DNA of 64,000 nt from Bacillota bacterium (GCA_021787335.1 JAJYMC010000062.1:186398-250397); one strand, 5' to 3'. Shown: positions 44,467-53,583, counted from the stretch's first letter. Translations and numbers: made by a program. Notes: a model not told the origin generated them from the letters alone.

Positions 44467-44928
44467 TCAGTCATAGGTGTAGTCCGTCCGGTCGGTGTAG
44501 TCCTCCGTGACGCCGGCCACCTGGCCGGCGGCGTCATAGTCGTAGACGTAGCTGGAAGCGATATCCCCGTTGGGCTTGGTGTTCTCGATCAGGCTCAGAT
44601 CCCCGGCCGGGTCGTAGCCGTAGAACGTCGATGGACCGTTCGGCCGGTTCAGCTTGACCGGGCGGTCCAGGTCGTCGTAGGTATAGGTGTAGTTCCCCTG
44701 GGGGCTGTAGACGGTCTCGAGGCGGCCGAGGCTGTCGTAACCGTACCTTACGGTCTGGCCCTCGGGGTAGATGACCGCGGTCACCGCGCCCGTCTCGTCG
44801 TATTCGTACCCGACCTTGCGCCCGCTGGGATCGGTCACCCCGGCCAGGCGGTAAAGGTTGTCGTAGGTGCAGAGGGTGACCCCGGTCAGGTCCTTCATCC
44901 ACTGCCGCAGGCCGGACTGCCTTGTCAC
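44467..44928 (-). pseudogene. Orphan Rhs 3' copy, first part
   Basis: Homology to the main gene begins at LRQWMKD (about 44912), directly behind the immunity gene stop. YD repeats are clear: GYEYDETGAVTAVIYPEGQ, RYGYDSLGRLETVYSPQG, YTYTYDDLDRP. It has no start signal of its own. This fits an orphan Rhs-CT cassette: a silent 3' Rhs fragment available for recombination with the main gene. About 1.8 kb of near-identity is shared with 45940-47815. Confidence 0.8.
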
Positions 44929-45341
44929 TTAGTGTTGAACCCAAACGTCTTCGACACCCTGCATTGTATTAGCCGGTCCAACTGAAGCGTTATCTCCCCG
45001 CGGTTTGCGGCTCCGAGAGCCTCTTGAACCTCACCCAAGTGGTTGCACAGATGATTGACGACAGACCTCATGGTCGAGATCAGATCCTTGGGACCACTTA
45101 TTTCGAAGGGGATCTTGAGGACGTGCATCACATCCCCCAATGAGTACCACTTAGAGCGCGAGATGGGAACAAGGATTTCGAACCATAGTTCCCCCTTGTC
45201 GCGGGTGAATCTAAGATCTATCTCCGAGATAGACAGCACAGCGCAAGCGTCGCCGAAGTGCTGCTCGTCATGCTCCACTCTGTGTATCCGAATTGGGAAA
45301 TCCCGAGCCAGCTCGTTTACCGCCGCCACAAAGTCCGACAC
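44925..45341 (-). CDS. Putative immunity protein of the Rhs toxin
   Basis: 138 residues from GTG 45341, with AGGTAGGAGG upstream, 13 bases after the toxin stop. Soluble alpha/beta look (VSDFVAAVNELARDFPIRIHRVEHDEQHFG, then ISEIDLRFTRDKGELWFEILV). No family recognised. Position directly after the toxin tip and before the orphan Rhs copy is the standard place for a cognate immunity gene. No signal peptide, so it would protect in the cytoplasm. Confidence 0.7.
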   Translation of the reverse strand: MSDFVAAVNELARDFPIRIHRVEHDEQHFGDACAVLSISEIDLRFTRDKGELWFEILVPISRSKWYSLGDVMHVLKIPFEISGPKDLISTMRSVVNHLCNHLGEVQEALGAANRGEITLQLDRLIQCRVSKTFGFNTK

Positions 45342-45354
45342 GGTGTGCAACCTC

Positions 45355-45915
45355 CTACCTGATGAGTCTTGAAGCGTCTTTCGCCAGATTGTACCCTTGG
45401 GAGAGCAGATATTCGATTTCTTTCTCGTAGAAACTCCCGGGCCGAACTTGCTCAATTGGGGTAGCCAAGATAAACTCCTTGCCCGCCTTTGCAGCCCGGT
45501 CGAGGAATTTCTGGTTAGCAGCCCATTTTTCCGCCGCGGTCATCTTGTCCCATATCCCCTTTGGAACGGAGAAAGGCTTTGTACCGAGCTCCTTTGACAA
45601 CTCAACGTACTCGGGGAAATGTCCGATAACCTTAACATTGGCTGCGACCCCAGCGGCCCTGTCGGCGGCTCTGCCTGCCTCCGCAACCTTCGACGTAATT
45701 TTGCGAAGTGCACTAGCCCCAACAAACGGGATGAAGGCAGCTGCTACAGTTATCAGACGGTCCGTGCCTGATAGCTTCTGCCCGGTAACTAGGTCAGTAC
45801 CGGTCAGGACCTCCATTGCGTCTTTCATGTCACCCAGACCGGGAACGAATGATAGCCCTATACTGGCAATTGTCCCAACCCATGATGTGCGCGCGGTCTG
45901 TATCTTCTCAACCAC
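45355..45915 (-). CDS. C-terminal toxin tip of the Rhs protein (pre-toxin TG + toxin domain)
   Basis: The frame from 45915 reads on from the Rhs core once one C is restored near 45938 (GEDNP, then LAYLDPSGLVVEKI). The first 75 residues form a pre-toxin TG-like hydrophobic segment (GLSFVPGLGDMKDAMEVLTGTDLVTG). The tip (about 95-186) contains HFPEYVELSKELGTKPFSVP, EKWAANQKFLDRAAKAGKEF and SFYEKEIEYLLSQGYNL, a conserved polymorphic-toxin ending I cannot name. An RNase or DNase activity is likely but unproven. Confidence 0.7.
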   Translation of the reverse strand: MVEKIQTARTSWVGTIASIGLSFVPGLGDMKDAMEVLTGTDLVTGQKLSGTDRLITVAAAFIPFVGASALRKITSKVAEAGRAADRAAGVAANVKVIGHFPEYVELSKELGTKPFSVPKGIWDKMTAAEKWAANQKFLDRAAKAGKEFILATPIEQVRPGSFYEKEIEYLLSQGYNLAKDASRLIR

Positions 45916-45929
45916 CAGCCCGCTCGGGT

Positions 45930-46334
45930 CTAGGTACGCCAGGGGTTATCCTCGCCGTATGCGTACGGGCTCATCCCCGGGAGCTCGAGACCGGCCATCA
46001 CCAGCGGATCAGGAGCGGTGAATCGCCCCAGCCCCGGCGTGTAATACCGCGCTCTAAGGTAGATGGAGCCGAATACCGGGTCGTGATCCTGGCCGCCGAA
46101 GCCGAAGGTGTTGCCATCGTTCAGTTTGTGGGACGGGTTCAGGCGGCCGTTCGCGGCCGGGAGGCCGTAGGGGCTGTATGTGTACCTGTCAAAGACCGCG
46201 CCCTGGGCGTCGGCGAGCTGCCTGACGCTGCCCAGGCCGTCGTAGACGTAGGCCGTGGCCTTGCCGTCGGGCCCGATGCCGGTCAGCCTGCAGGCCGTAG
46301 ACGAAGGTATCCCGCGGCTGGCCCTCTCCGTCAT
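45930..46334 (-). pseudogene. Rhs core fragment between two frameshifts
   Basis: From about 46290 the frame reads LTGIGPDGKATAYVYDGLGSVRQL and on through TYSPYGLPAANGRLNPSHKLND, FTAPDPLVMAGLELPGMSPYAYGEDNP, the conserved RHS-associated core. It is out of frame with the main ORF because two bases are missing at GLQ-RL (the orphan copy has CAGCGC where this has CAG). It ends at TAG after a missing C. Together these breaks separate the shell from the toxin. Confidence 0.75.
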
Positions 46335-49300
46335 AGGTGGCCAGGACCTCGGGCAACGGGGCCAGGATGTCGTTGACGTAGCTCAGCTCAAGGTCGTAGA
46401 CCTTGTTCTTGTTGCTCTTGTCCTGGCCCTTGGCCTTGCCCTTGCCGCGGACTTCGCCGGAGCGGCCGTGGTTATCGGGCTTGCCGCCCTTGGTCTGGCC
46501 CTTGCCGTTACCCTTCGGGCCATCGGGGGCATCTTTCTTTGCCTGGCCGGGCGGGACGTTGGCCGACCCATTGTTGCCCTGGCCATTGCCATTGCCGTTC
46601 CCGCTGGCGTCACCATTGCCGCCACCGTTCCCACCGGCGTTGCCGTTACCGCCGCCGTTCCCGTTACCTCCACCGTTGCCCGGCAGGTCCCCGTCCTTGA
46701 CCTTGTCGGCCTTGTACCAGCCGAGATGCAACCCGTTGTCGCCGGGCTCCTCGACATGGGCCACAAGCCGGACGCGATTGCCGTCGCCGTCGTAGGTGTA
46801 GTCGACGTACTTCTCGCTGTTGGGCCCGCCGTTCTGATAAACCTCGATGAGCCGCCCGGCCGCGTCGTAGGTGTACTCGGTGGTCAGCCAGTCGTTATCG
46901 GCTTCCCCTTTGGCGGCCTGCCCGTCCACGGTCTGCCCATCAGCGGTCTGGCCCTCGACGCCAGCGACCGTCCCATCAGCCGGCGTAGCCGCCGAACTCT
47001 TGCCCGCTCCCTTTCCGTTGGACGACGGGGCAGTGTTCCCGCCCGTAGCTTCGTCGGTGCCCTCGGGCTTCCCTTCTCCTTCCTGCTCTTCCTCGTCCCC
47101 GCGGGGGCCCTCGGTGTAGACCAGGCACCCATTGGCGTCGTACTCATAGGTCGTGACGATGGGGCCCTTCTCGCTGGTCCGGGTGCTCGTCACGATCTGC
47201 CCGGCCGCGTCAACGTCATAGGTGGTCTCGGAGACCTTGAACGTTCCGTCCTTGCCGTACTCGCCGCAGGTCTCGGAGACGAGGTTCCCGGACGCGTCGT
47301 AGGCGTAGCGGTAGAACTCGCCGTTCGGCCGGACGGCCGAGATGAGGCGCCCGGCGGCGTCGTAGGTGTAGTCCGTTCGGTCGGTGTAATCCTCTGTGAC
47401 GCTGGCCACCTGGCCGGCGGCGTCATAGATGTAGACGTACCCGGAGACGAGGTCTCCCTTGGGCTTGGTGTTCTCAACGAGGCTCAGGTTCCCGGCCGGG
47501 TCGTAACCGTAGGTGGTAGTCAGGCCGTTCGGTCGGTTCAGCTTGGCCGACCGGTCAAGGTCGTCATAGGTGTATGTGTAGTTCCCCTCGGGGCTGTAGA
47601 TGGTCTCCAGCCGACCGAGGCTGTCGTAGCCGTACCTCGCGACCTGGCCCTCTGGATAGGTGACCGCGGTCACGGCGCCAGTCTGGTCATACTCATAGCC
47701 GACCTTCCGCCCGCTTGGATCGGTCACCCCGGCCAGGCGGGAGAGCTCATCGTAGGAGTAGAGCGTGACCCCGGTCGGGTCCTTCATCCACTGCCGCAGG
47801 CCGGCCTGATCGTAGCCATAGGAGACGGTCGTCCCGTCAGCGTAGGCGACGTCGGTCAACCAGCCAGCCGGGTTGTAGGCGTAGGCGGTCATCGAGCCGT
47901 CGGGCGTGGTCTTGGCGGCCATCCGGCCGTCGGGGTTGTAGGCGTAGGAGGTCTGGCGCCCCAGGGGGTCGGCAACGCCCGTCAAGAGGCCTCGGGCGTC
48001 GTAGGAGTAGCTGGTGACGCCGCCCCGCGGGTCGGTCGCCGCCCGAAGGCGGTCGGCCCCGTCGTAGGACAGCTTCATGACCTGGCCGAGAGGGTCGGTC
48101 TTGGCCAACAGGCGGCCGGCCGGGTCGTAGTCATAGGTCGTCTGGCGGCCCAGCGGGTCGATGACGTTGGCGACGTTGCCCGCCTGGTCGTAGGCCGCCG
48201 TCCGGCGGTTGCCCAGCGGGTCGACCGCAGCGGTCAGCCGGTTCAGGGCGTCGTAGTCGTAGACCCAGAGCTGTTTCGCCGGGTCGATGAGCCGGGTGAC
48301 GTTGCCGGCGGCGTCGCGCTCGTACCGGGTAATCCGGCCGAGCGGGTCGGTGACGGCCGACACGTTGTCGCGACCGTCGTATTCGTAGACCGTCCATCCT
48401 TCGCGGACGTCCTTGGCCCGGCCCACGCGGCCGGCCTGGTCGTACTCATAAGCGATCGTGGCGCCGGACTGATAGGTGACAGTCAGCGGCCGGTTGGCGG
48501 CATCATAGGTGATGGCCGTCGTCAGGTCGTGGGCGTCGGTGGCCCGGAGGAGGTTCCCGGCGACGTCGTACTCATAGCGGTTGGCGCCACCGACGGCGTT
48601 CCTGGCCACGGTGACGTGGCCGGCCGCGTCGTACTCGAAGGAGCTTGTCCCGCCCGATGGGTTCCGGACCGCGGTCAGGCGCCCGTTGATGTCATACTCA
48701 TAACGGGTGACGGCCCCGGTGGCGTCCTTGGCCTCGGTGACCCGCCCCTCGGCGTCGCGCTCGTAGGTCGTCGTGTTGCCAAGGGCGTCGGTCTCGGTGA
48801 GGACGTTGCCAATGAAGTCATAGGTGTAGGACGCGCCCCGCCCCAAGGAGTCGTGGACTCGGGCCAGGGTGCCGTCGACGTTGTACTCGTAGGTGACGAC
48901 GTTTCCGCCCGGCAGCGTCTGCGAGGTTACCTGGCCGCGCCAGTTATAGGCCATGGCCTGGACGCGCCCCAGCGCGTCGGTGACCTTGGTCGGCCGGCTG
49001 GCGGCGTCGTAATCGTAGCGAGTGACCCCGCCGCGGGCGTCGGTCACCGTCTCGGGCAGACCGATGGCGTTGTAGGTGAAGGTGGTCAGGGTGCCCTGGT
49101 CGTCCCAGATTCGCGTCAGCTGGTCATCCGCGTCGTAGGCCAGGTGGGTCACGGCCCCCGACGGCTTCGAAACCATGATGAGGTTGCCGCGGGCGTCGTA
49201 TTCGTAGGTCGTGCCGACACCGGTCGGGTCGCCGTAGCTGGTCAGGTGCCCCTTGGCGTCGTAGGCCATCGCCCACTCGTTGCCGTTGGGGTCGGCCATC

Positions 49301-51057
49301 GAGGTCAGGTTGCTGTCGGCGTCGTAGCCCAGGTTCCAGGTCACATTGTCGCGGCCCTTGACCGAGGTGACGTTGCCGAGGGCGTCGTGGGTCGTCACCG
49401 TGGACAGGCCGTCCTTGAAGAAGGCCCGGCCGCGGTAGCCGTACTGGTCATATTCGAAGCCGGTCTTCTTCCCGTCGCGGTTCGTCCGTTCGAGGAGGCG
49501 GAAGCGCTCGTCGTACTTGTCGATGATCTGCTTCCCGTCGGGCGGGGTCACGGTCACCAGGCTGTTCTCGCGGTCGTAGGCCAGGGTCGTCTTCTGGCCC
49601 AGGGCGTCGTACTGCTCGACCACCCGGTAATTGTCGTCGTAGACGTTGCGGAGGACCGTCTTGCCGTCTGGCCCGACGATCTCGGTCATCTGGTCCTTGT
49701 CGTCGTACTTGTAGGTCGTGGCCTGGCCGTCGACCGACGTGACCACGGTCAGGTTGTCGACGCTGTCGTACTGGTATGTGACCTTGCGCCCGGAGTGATC
49801 GGTGACGGACTTGATGCGGCCCCGCCCGTCATAGGCAAAGGTCAGGCCGCGGCCGGACTGGTCGCGAACCGAGGAGACGCGAAAGAAGCCGCCCGCGGTC
49901 GTGTGGGCCACGGTCAGGGACCGGCCGTCAAGGTCATGGATGGATGTCAGGGAGCCAACGGTGTCGAAGACGTAGGTCAGCCCGGCCTGGGTCTTGAGGG
50001 AATAGCCGCCGGCTTGTTCCCTAGACAGCACGTCGGCGACACCTGGCGGCTGCTCAATGGCCCCATTCTTAAGGTGATAGTTGTCCTGCCGGCCGTCCGG
50101 CCGGGAAACCACGATGAGCCCCGATTGGCTGAGGTCGAGGGCATACTCGAAGCTATGCCGCCAGCCGTTGCCGAGGGCTCCGAAGTAGGGGTCAAGTGAG
50201 TTGTAGTACCGCTCGAAGATAATGGGCAGCCGCCCGTAGATGACCAGGTCGGTCTCTGAGTGGACGAAGTTGCCCGTGGCCGTGTTGATGGGGTCGGCCC
50301 ACTGCCCGGAGGTGTAGGAGCCGCCCAGGGTCTCTTGCGCGGCGCTGGGGGCAAGGTCGCCGTCGTATTTCTTGAGGGCGTTATAGAGGGAATCGCGGGA
50401 ATTGGACGGATCGGACGTGATCCCCGCCGGGCTCTGGGCCACGGCGACGATGTGGTTGTAGCCCTCGTTGAGAGTCACGCGGGTCGACCACGAGCCGCCC
50501 GATGGGGTCAGGGTGGCCACGGTACCGCCGTTGTTGGTCACGGTGACCAGGGCGACCGGGGCCCCGCTGTTCGAGATCGTGCCGGCGACCGACACCACGC
50601 GGTCCCCTGACACGCTGGGCAGGGACGAGGTGATGGTCGGTGCCGCCGGTTTCGGGATGTAGGTGAAGGAGGCGCTGGTTGCGTCGCCGGGTATGCCGTC
50701 CGCAAACAGATAGGACGCGGTCACCGTGACCGTGCCGCTGTTCGGCGGGGTGAACGTGAAGACGTAGCTGCCACCGGACGGCGACGACGTCGACTGCTGC
50801 AACGTAGATCCGCTGGCGCTAACAGTGATCCTGGCGCCGGTAACGGCTGGGATCGGCGGTGAGAAGCTGGGGACCGGTATGGAGACCGTCTGATATTGCG
50901 TGTACAGCGGGTTACTCTGGAAACTCATCCCCGTCGGCGCGGGGTGCGGCGGAGGCGGCGGCGGGGGTGCCCTCTTGACCGTCAGGCCGGTGGATCCGGA
51001 GAATCCGCTCCACTCATCATTCGGGGCGACCGTTATGGTGTAGCTTCGTCGGGCCAC
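46189..51057 (-). CDS. Rhs/YD-repeat secreted protein, main open frame
   Basis: 1,622 residues in frame. After Ig-like beta domains (about 60-200) comes DPINTATGNFVHSETDL (DUF6531-type start) and then some 35 YD repeats forming the Rhs shell. Two low-complexity inserts near the end (Glu/Gly/Thr-rich; Gly/Asn-rich ending VPPGQAKK) precede the core. The real start is 51350, upstream of a frameshift near 51045, and the toxin lies beyond two more frameshifts. Rhs/WapA proteins encase a C-terminal toxin and deliver it to competing cells. Confidence 0.85.
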   Translation of the reverse strand: MARRSYTITVAPNDEWSGFSGSTGLTVKRAPPPPPPPHPAPTGMSFQSNPLYTQYQTVSIPVPSFSPPIPAVTGARITVSASGSTLQQSTSSPSGGSYVFTFTPPNSGTVTVTASYLFADGIPGDATSASFTYIPKPAAPTITSSLPSVSGDRVVSVAGTISNSGAPVALVTVTNNGGTVATLTPSGGSWSTRVTLNEGYNHIVAVAQSPAGITSDPSNSRDSLYNALKKYDGDLAPSAAQETLGGSYTSGQWADPINTATGNFVHSETDLVIYGRLPIIFERYYNSLDPYFGALGNGWRHSFEYALDLSQSGLIVVSRPDGRQDNYHLKNGAIEQPPGVADVLSREQAGGYSLKTQAGLTYVFDTVGSLTSIHDLDGRSLTVAHTTAGGFFRVSSVRDQSGRGLTFAYDGRGRIKSVTDHSGRKVTYQYDSVDNLTVVTSVDGQATTYKYDDKDQMTEIVGPDGKTVLRNVYDDNYRVVEQYDALGQKTTLAYDRENSLVTVTPPDGKQIIDKYDERFRLLERTNRDGKKTGFEYDQYGYRGRAFFKDGLSTVTTHDALGNVTSVKGRDNVTWNLGYDADSNLTSMADPNGNEWAMAYDAKGHLTSYGDPTGVGTTYEYDARGNLIMVSKPSGAVTHLAYDADDQLTRIWDDQGTLTTFTYNAIGLPETVTDARGGVTRYDYDAASRPTKVTDALGRVQAMAYNWRGQVTSQTLPGGNVVTYEYNVDGTLARVHDSLGRGASYTYDFIGNVLTETDALGNTTTYERDAEGRVTEAKDATGAVTRYEYDINGRLTAVRNPSGGTSSFEYDAAGHVTVARNAVGGANRYEYDVAGNLLRATDAHDLTTAITYDAANRPLTVTYQSGATIAYEYDQAGRVGRAKDVREGWTVYEYDGRDNVSAVTDPLGRITRYERDAAGNVTRLIDPAKQLWVYDYDALNRLTAAVDPLGNRRTAAYDQAGNVANVIDPLGRQTTYDYDPAGRLLAKTDPLGQVMKLSYDGADRLRAATDPRGGVTSYSYDARGLLTGVADPLGRQTSYAYNPDGRMAAKTTPDGSMTAYAYNPAGWLTDVAYADGTTVSYGYDQAGLRQWMKDPTGVTLYSYDELSRLAGVTDPSGRKVGYEYDQTGAVTAVTYPEGQVARYGYDSLGRLETIYSPEGNYTYTYDDLDRSAKLNRPNGLTTTYGYDPAGNLSLVENTKPKGDLVSGYVYIYDAAGQVASVTEDYTDRTDYTYDAAGRLISAVRPNGEFYRYAYDASGNLVSETCGEYGKDGTFKVSETTYDVDAAGQIVTSTRTSEKGPIVTTYEYDANGCLVYTEGPRGDEEEQEGEGKPEGTDEATGGNTAPSSNGKGAGKSSAATPADGTVAGVEGQTADGQTVDGQAAKGEADNDWLTTEYTYDAAGRLIEVYQNGGPNSEKYVDYTYDGDGNRVRLVAHVEEPGDNGLHLGWYKADKVKDGDLPGNGGGNGNGGGNGNAGGNGGGNGDASGNGNGNGQGNNGSANVPPGQAKKDAPDGPKGNGKGQTKGGKPDNHGRSGEVRGKGKAKGQDKSNKNKVYDLELSYVNDILAPLPEVLATYDGEGQPRDTFVYGLQADRHRARRQGHGLRLRRPGQRQAARRRPGRGL

Positions 51058-51350
51058 TGCGGAGAACCGAAAGAGAAGGTGTTGGTCCCGAGGTTCCCAT
51101 AGGTCGTATAGGATGCGCTGACCGGGCCGGACACGGTGATCAGCGTCGGATGAGGTATTGTGTCATAGGACCATGTCACAGACAACGTCTGCCCGCTCGT
51201 TGGGTCGTAAGGGTTCGGGCTGACGCTTATGCCTCCAGTCACCATCGGGGTGATGACGCCGCTGTTCTTCGCGGCGTACGCCGGGCTGGAGACGACCACC
51301 AGAGCGAAGACCAGGATTGCGGAAACCAGACGCGATCGAACTACCCTCAT
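51033..51350 (-). CDS. N-terminal part of the Rhs protein with signal peptide (frameshifted)
   Basis: 105 residues from ATG 51350 with GGAGGT 10 bases upstream. A Sec signal peptide (LVSAILVFALVVVSSPAYA then AKNS) precedes a beta-rich segment. It runs into the main Rhs frame if one base is adjusted near 51045, where TFSFG is followed in the other frame by ARRSYTITV. It supplies the export signal for the whole Rhs protein. Confidence 0.75.
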   Translation of the reverse strand: MRVVRSRLVSAILVFALVVVSSPAYAAKNSGVITPMVTGGISVSPNPYDPTSGQTLSVTWSYDTIPHPTLITVSGPVSASYTTYGNLGTNTFSFGSPQWPDEATP

Positions 51351-51370
51351 TAAGGCCTAGACCTCCGTAA

Positions 51371-51526
51371 AGCCGATTGCTGCTGACATGCGTTCCCTTG
51401 TTTATGCAATCGGCTGGAAACGGCATCCGTTTGAGGGTTCCCGGTCGACTCTAACCGGCAGGTTTCGACATGCATAGCGGCTGTAGCTCGTGCGTTGGAC
51501 AAGCCGGTGTCCGAATCTTGGACACC
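51371..51526 (-). ncRNA. Candidate structured leader RNA of the Rhs gene
   Basis: Four hairpins in a row in transcript order: GGTGTCC/GGACACC (51526-51506), CCGGT/ACCGG (51458-51441), AAACGG/CCGTTT (51432-51418) and AGCCGATTGC/GCAATCGGCT (51415-51371), the last ending about 12 bases before the GGAGGT RBS. The leader is about 200 bases. It does not match GEMM, cobalamin or other motifs I can recall. Structure is inferred from single-sequence pairing only. Confidence 0.3.
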
Positions 51527-51554
51527 CCACCGCGGCCGAACATAATAAGAGAGC

Positions 51555-51575
51555 CTCGCCGGTCCGGCGAGGCCC
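51555..51575 (-). terminator. Terminator of the MFS transporter gene
   Basis: GCCTCGCCGG and CCGGCGAGGC form a perfect 10-bp stem; on the minus strand it is followed by TCTCTTATTATG. Confidence 0.75.
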
Positions 51576-51612
51576 AGGTTGATGTAAGAACCACTGTTCG
51601 TTCCTTGAAAGG

Positions 51613-52839
51613 CTAGACTGCGGTCACCTTGGCGCTGGCCTCCGCCCGGGCGAGGGCGGTCGTCACCGAGAACAGCCCCAGGGCCGCGAGGGCGGCGATG
51701 AAGAACGGCGAGGCGGGCCAGAAGCCCTTCAGGTAGCCGGCCAAGGGCACGAACACCACCGTCGACAGGTTGGTGATGGTCCCGATGGCCCCGAGGGCCA
51801 CGCCGCGGATGGCATCGTCGACGGCATGGACGCGGAACGCGTCCGACGAGACCATGACGAACTGGAAGCCCACGGCCATTGCCGAGTAGCCAAGGACGAT
51901 GGACACCAGGCCACGCTGCGCCGACCAGAGGAGGGCGGCCATCCCCAGGCCGACGCCGGCCAGGGCGAGCACGCGGTACGGGCCGAACCGCCCGACCGCC
52001 CGCCCGGCCAGCGGGCTGGCCAGGGCCGCCAGGAGAAACCCGAGGGCCGCGAAGAGCTGGATGGTCGGCTTGCTGAGGGTCATCGCGTCGCTGGCGTGAA
52101 GCGATAGGAACGGTCCCCAGATGGTCATCGAGAGGATGGCGTTGTAGAGGATGACCGCCAGGAGCACCAGGCGCAGCCGCCCGGAGAGGACGTCGCGGAA
52201 GGCGAAGGGCTTGCTGCCGATGGTCTCCGGCCGGGTCTCGCGCAGGAATAGATGTCGCGTCGCGCCGGTCCCCACGAGGACGACGGCGGTGATGAGGAGG
52301 AGTCCCTTGGCCCCGATGACCGGCAGCAGCCACGCGCCGAGGAGCGGTCCGATGACCACGGCGACGCTGATGGCCCCCTCGAGGATCCCGAAAGCCCGTC
52401 CGCGCTCGGCCGGCGGCACCGACTCGCCGACGAAGGGCGAGAAGACCGGGGACTGAACGGCGTTGAAGACGTTCCAGAAGATGAGGACGAAGGCGAAAGG
52501 CACCCACGACCGCATCAGGGCGGCCGTCCCGATGGCCAGGGCGCACAGGTAGGTCGGGTAGACGATGATGGGCAGGCGGCCGTGCCGGTCGCCCCAGCGC
52601 CCGCCCTGGTACTGGACGAGGGCCGAGCCGGCCGCCCAGACCGCCGCGGATAGGCTGATCTGGAAGTCCGAGGCCCCCAGGTCCCGCATGATGAGCGACA
52701 GGATGGGGCTCCACAGGGTCATCGAGCCGACGTTGAAGGCCGTGGTGGCGGCCATGACCGCGACGTTGCGGCGGGTGTCGCCGCCACGCCGTGGTCCGGC
52801 GCTGGGCGGTTCCTTGGGTGTGGCGTTGGCGTGGTCCAT
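51613..52839 (-). CDS. MFS transporter, drug-efflux-like
   Basis: 408 residues from ATG 52839 (GGAGGG 4 bases upstream); longer upstream starts lack an RBS and the extra residues look non-coding. Twelve helices, with the A-motif GGRWGDRHGRLPIIV after helix 2 and a second-half copy (ASPLAGRAVGRFGPYR). Single gene with its own terminator. Substrate unknown. Confidence 0.85.
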   Translation of the reverse strand: MDHANATPKEPPSAGPRRGGDTRRNVAVMAATTAFNVGSMTLWSPILSLIMRDLGASDFQISLSAAVWAAGSALVQYQGGRWGDRHGRLPIIVYPTYLCALAIGTAALMRSWVPFAFVLIFWNVFNAVQSPVFSPFVGESVPPAERGRAFGILEGAISVAVVIGPLLGAWLLPVIGAKGLLLITAVVLVGTGATRHLFLRETRPETIGSKPFAFRDVLSGRLRLVLLAVILYNAILSMTIWGPFLSLHASDAMTLSKPTIQLFAALGFLLAALASPLAGRAVGRFGPYRVLALAGVGLGMAALLWSAQRGLVSIVLGYSAMAVGFQFVMVSSDAFRVHAVDDAIRGVALGAIGTITNLSTVVFVPLAGYLKGFWPASPFFIAALAALGLFSVTTALARAEASAKVTAV

Positions 52840-52945
52840 GGCACCCTCCATTCCATGCGCTGGGGCGCGATTCCTGCCGTATCCCGCGTTTGGCGCCCGG
52901 AGAGAATAGGGCAGGAATGAGACCATCAGGAAGGGAGGAAGATGA

Positions 52946-53155
52946 GTGCCCAAGGGCAACATCACTCAACGCGAGCTGCACAGCCTCGAGGACTGCATGG
53001 CCGTCAACGAGATCATCGTCAAGAAGGGCGAGTTCTTCGCCGGTCTGGTCCAGGAGCGGGAGGGCAAGGAGATGATCAAACGCCATTGCCAGGAGCATGA
53101 GCGCCACATCCAGGACCTGGCGCAGTACGTGAAGTCCTCGACCACCATGCAATGA
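52946..53155 (+). CDS. Small spore-coat-associated protein (CotF neighbour)
   Basis: 69 residues from GTG 52946, GGAGGAAG upstream. Helical, with NITQRELHSLEDCMAVNEIIVKK and HCQEHERHIQDLAQYV, the pattern seen in small proteins paired with CotF. It lies 66 bases before the CotF-like gene on the same strand. A structural coat role is inferred. Confidence 0.65.
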   Translation: MPKGNITQRELHSLEDCMAVNEIIVKKGEFFAGLVQEREGKEMIKRHCQEHERHIQDLAQYVKSSTTMQ

Positions 53156-53221
53156 CCCGGCCGGCCCGGGCCGACCCAGGTGACCAACCCATGAAGGGGA
53201 AAGAAAGGTGAGGTGTAGGTT

Positions 53222-53536
53222 TTGCCCAACACGTCAAAGGGTGGCGGCGGCACGACCGGCGGGACACTTGACGAGAAGACCATCATCACCGACCTGCTGA
53301 TGTCCCACAAGTACCTGGTCGACTCCTACAGCAAGGCGACCGTGGAATCGGCCGACCCCAAACTCCGTGACCTATTCCACAAGCTCTACACGGAGTGCCT
53401 GCGCGACCAGGACGAGATATACAACCACATGAACTCCCACGGATGGTACAAGCCCCCTGAGGCCTCGACTCAGGAGGTCCAGAAAGCGGAGCAGAAGTTC
53501 AGCCAGACCGTATCGCAGATGGGGATCCAGGGCTGA
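53222..53536 (+). CDS. CotF-family spore coat protein
   Basis: 104 residues from TTG 53222. After a Gly/Thr-rich N-terminus the Coat_F helical hairpin is clear: LDEKTIITDLLMSHKYLVDSYS followed by DPKLRDLFHKLYTECLRDQDEIYNHMNSHGWYKP. Members are ferritin-like-fold coat proteins. Supports a spore-forming host. Confidence 0.85.
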   Translation: MPNTSKGGGGTTGGTLDEKTIITDLLMSHKYLVDSYSKATVESADPKLRDLFHKLYTECLRDQDEIYNHMNSHGWYKPPEASTQEVQKAEQKFSQTVSQMGIQG

Positions 53537-53551
53537 CAAGGGTCAGCGAGA

Positions 53552-53583
53552 AAGGGGCCGCGGCGATTGCGCCGGGGCCCCCG
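53552..53583. terminator. GC-rich hairpin between convergent genes
   Basis: GGGGCCGCGGCG and CGCCGGGGCCCC pair with one bulge around ATTG. It lies between the CotF gene and the convergent ABC permease. Confidence 0.45.

Noticed and set aside
46255..50199. A 1,314-codon open frame on the plus strand opposite the Rhs gene
   Set aside because: It mirrors the YD-repeat codons (GTCGTAG-type periodicity) and has no RBS; a by-product of GC-rich repeats.
51371..51545. Cyclic-di-GMP (GEMM) riboswitch upstream of Rhs
   Set aside because: The GGGACGCAAAGCC-type core is absent; only generic hairpins are present.
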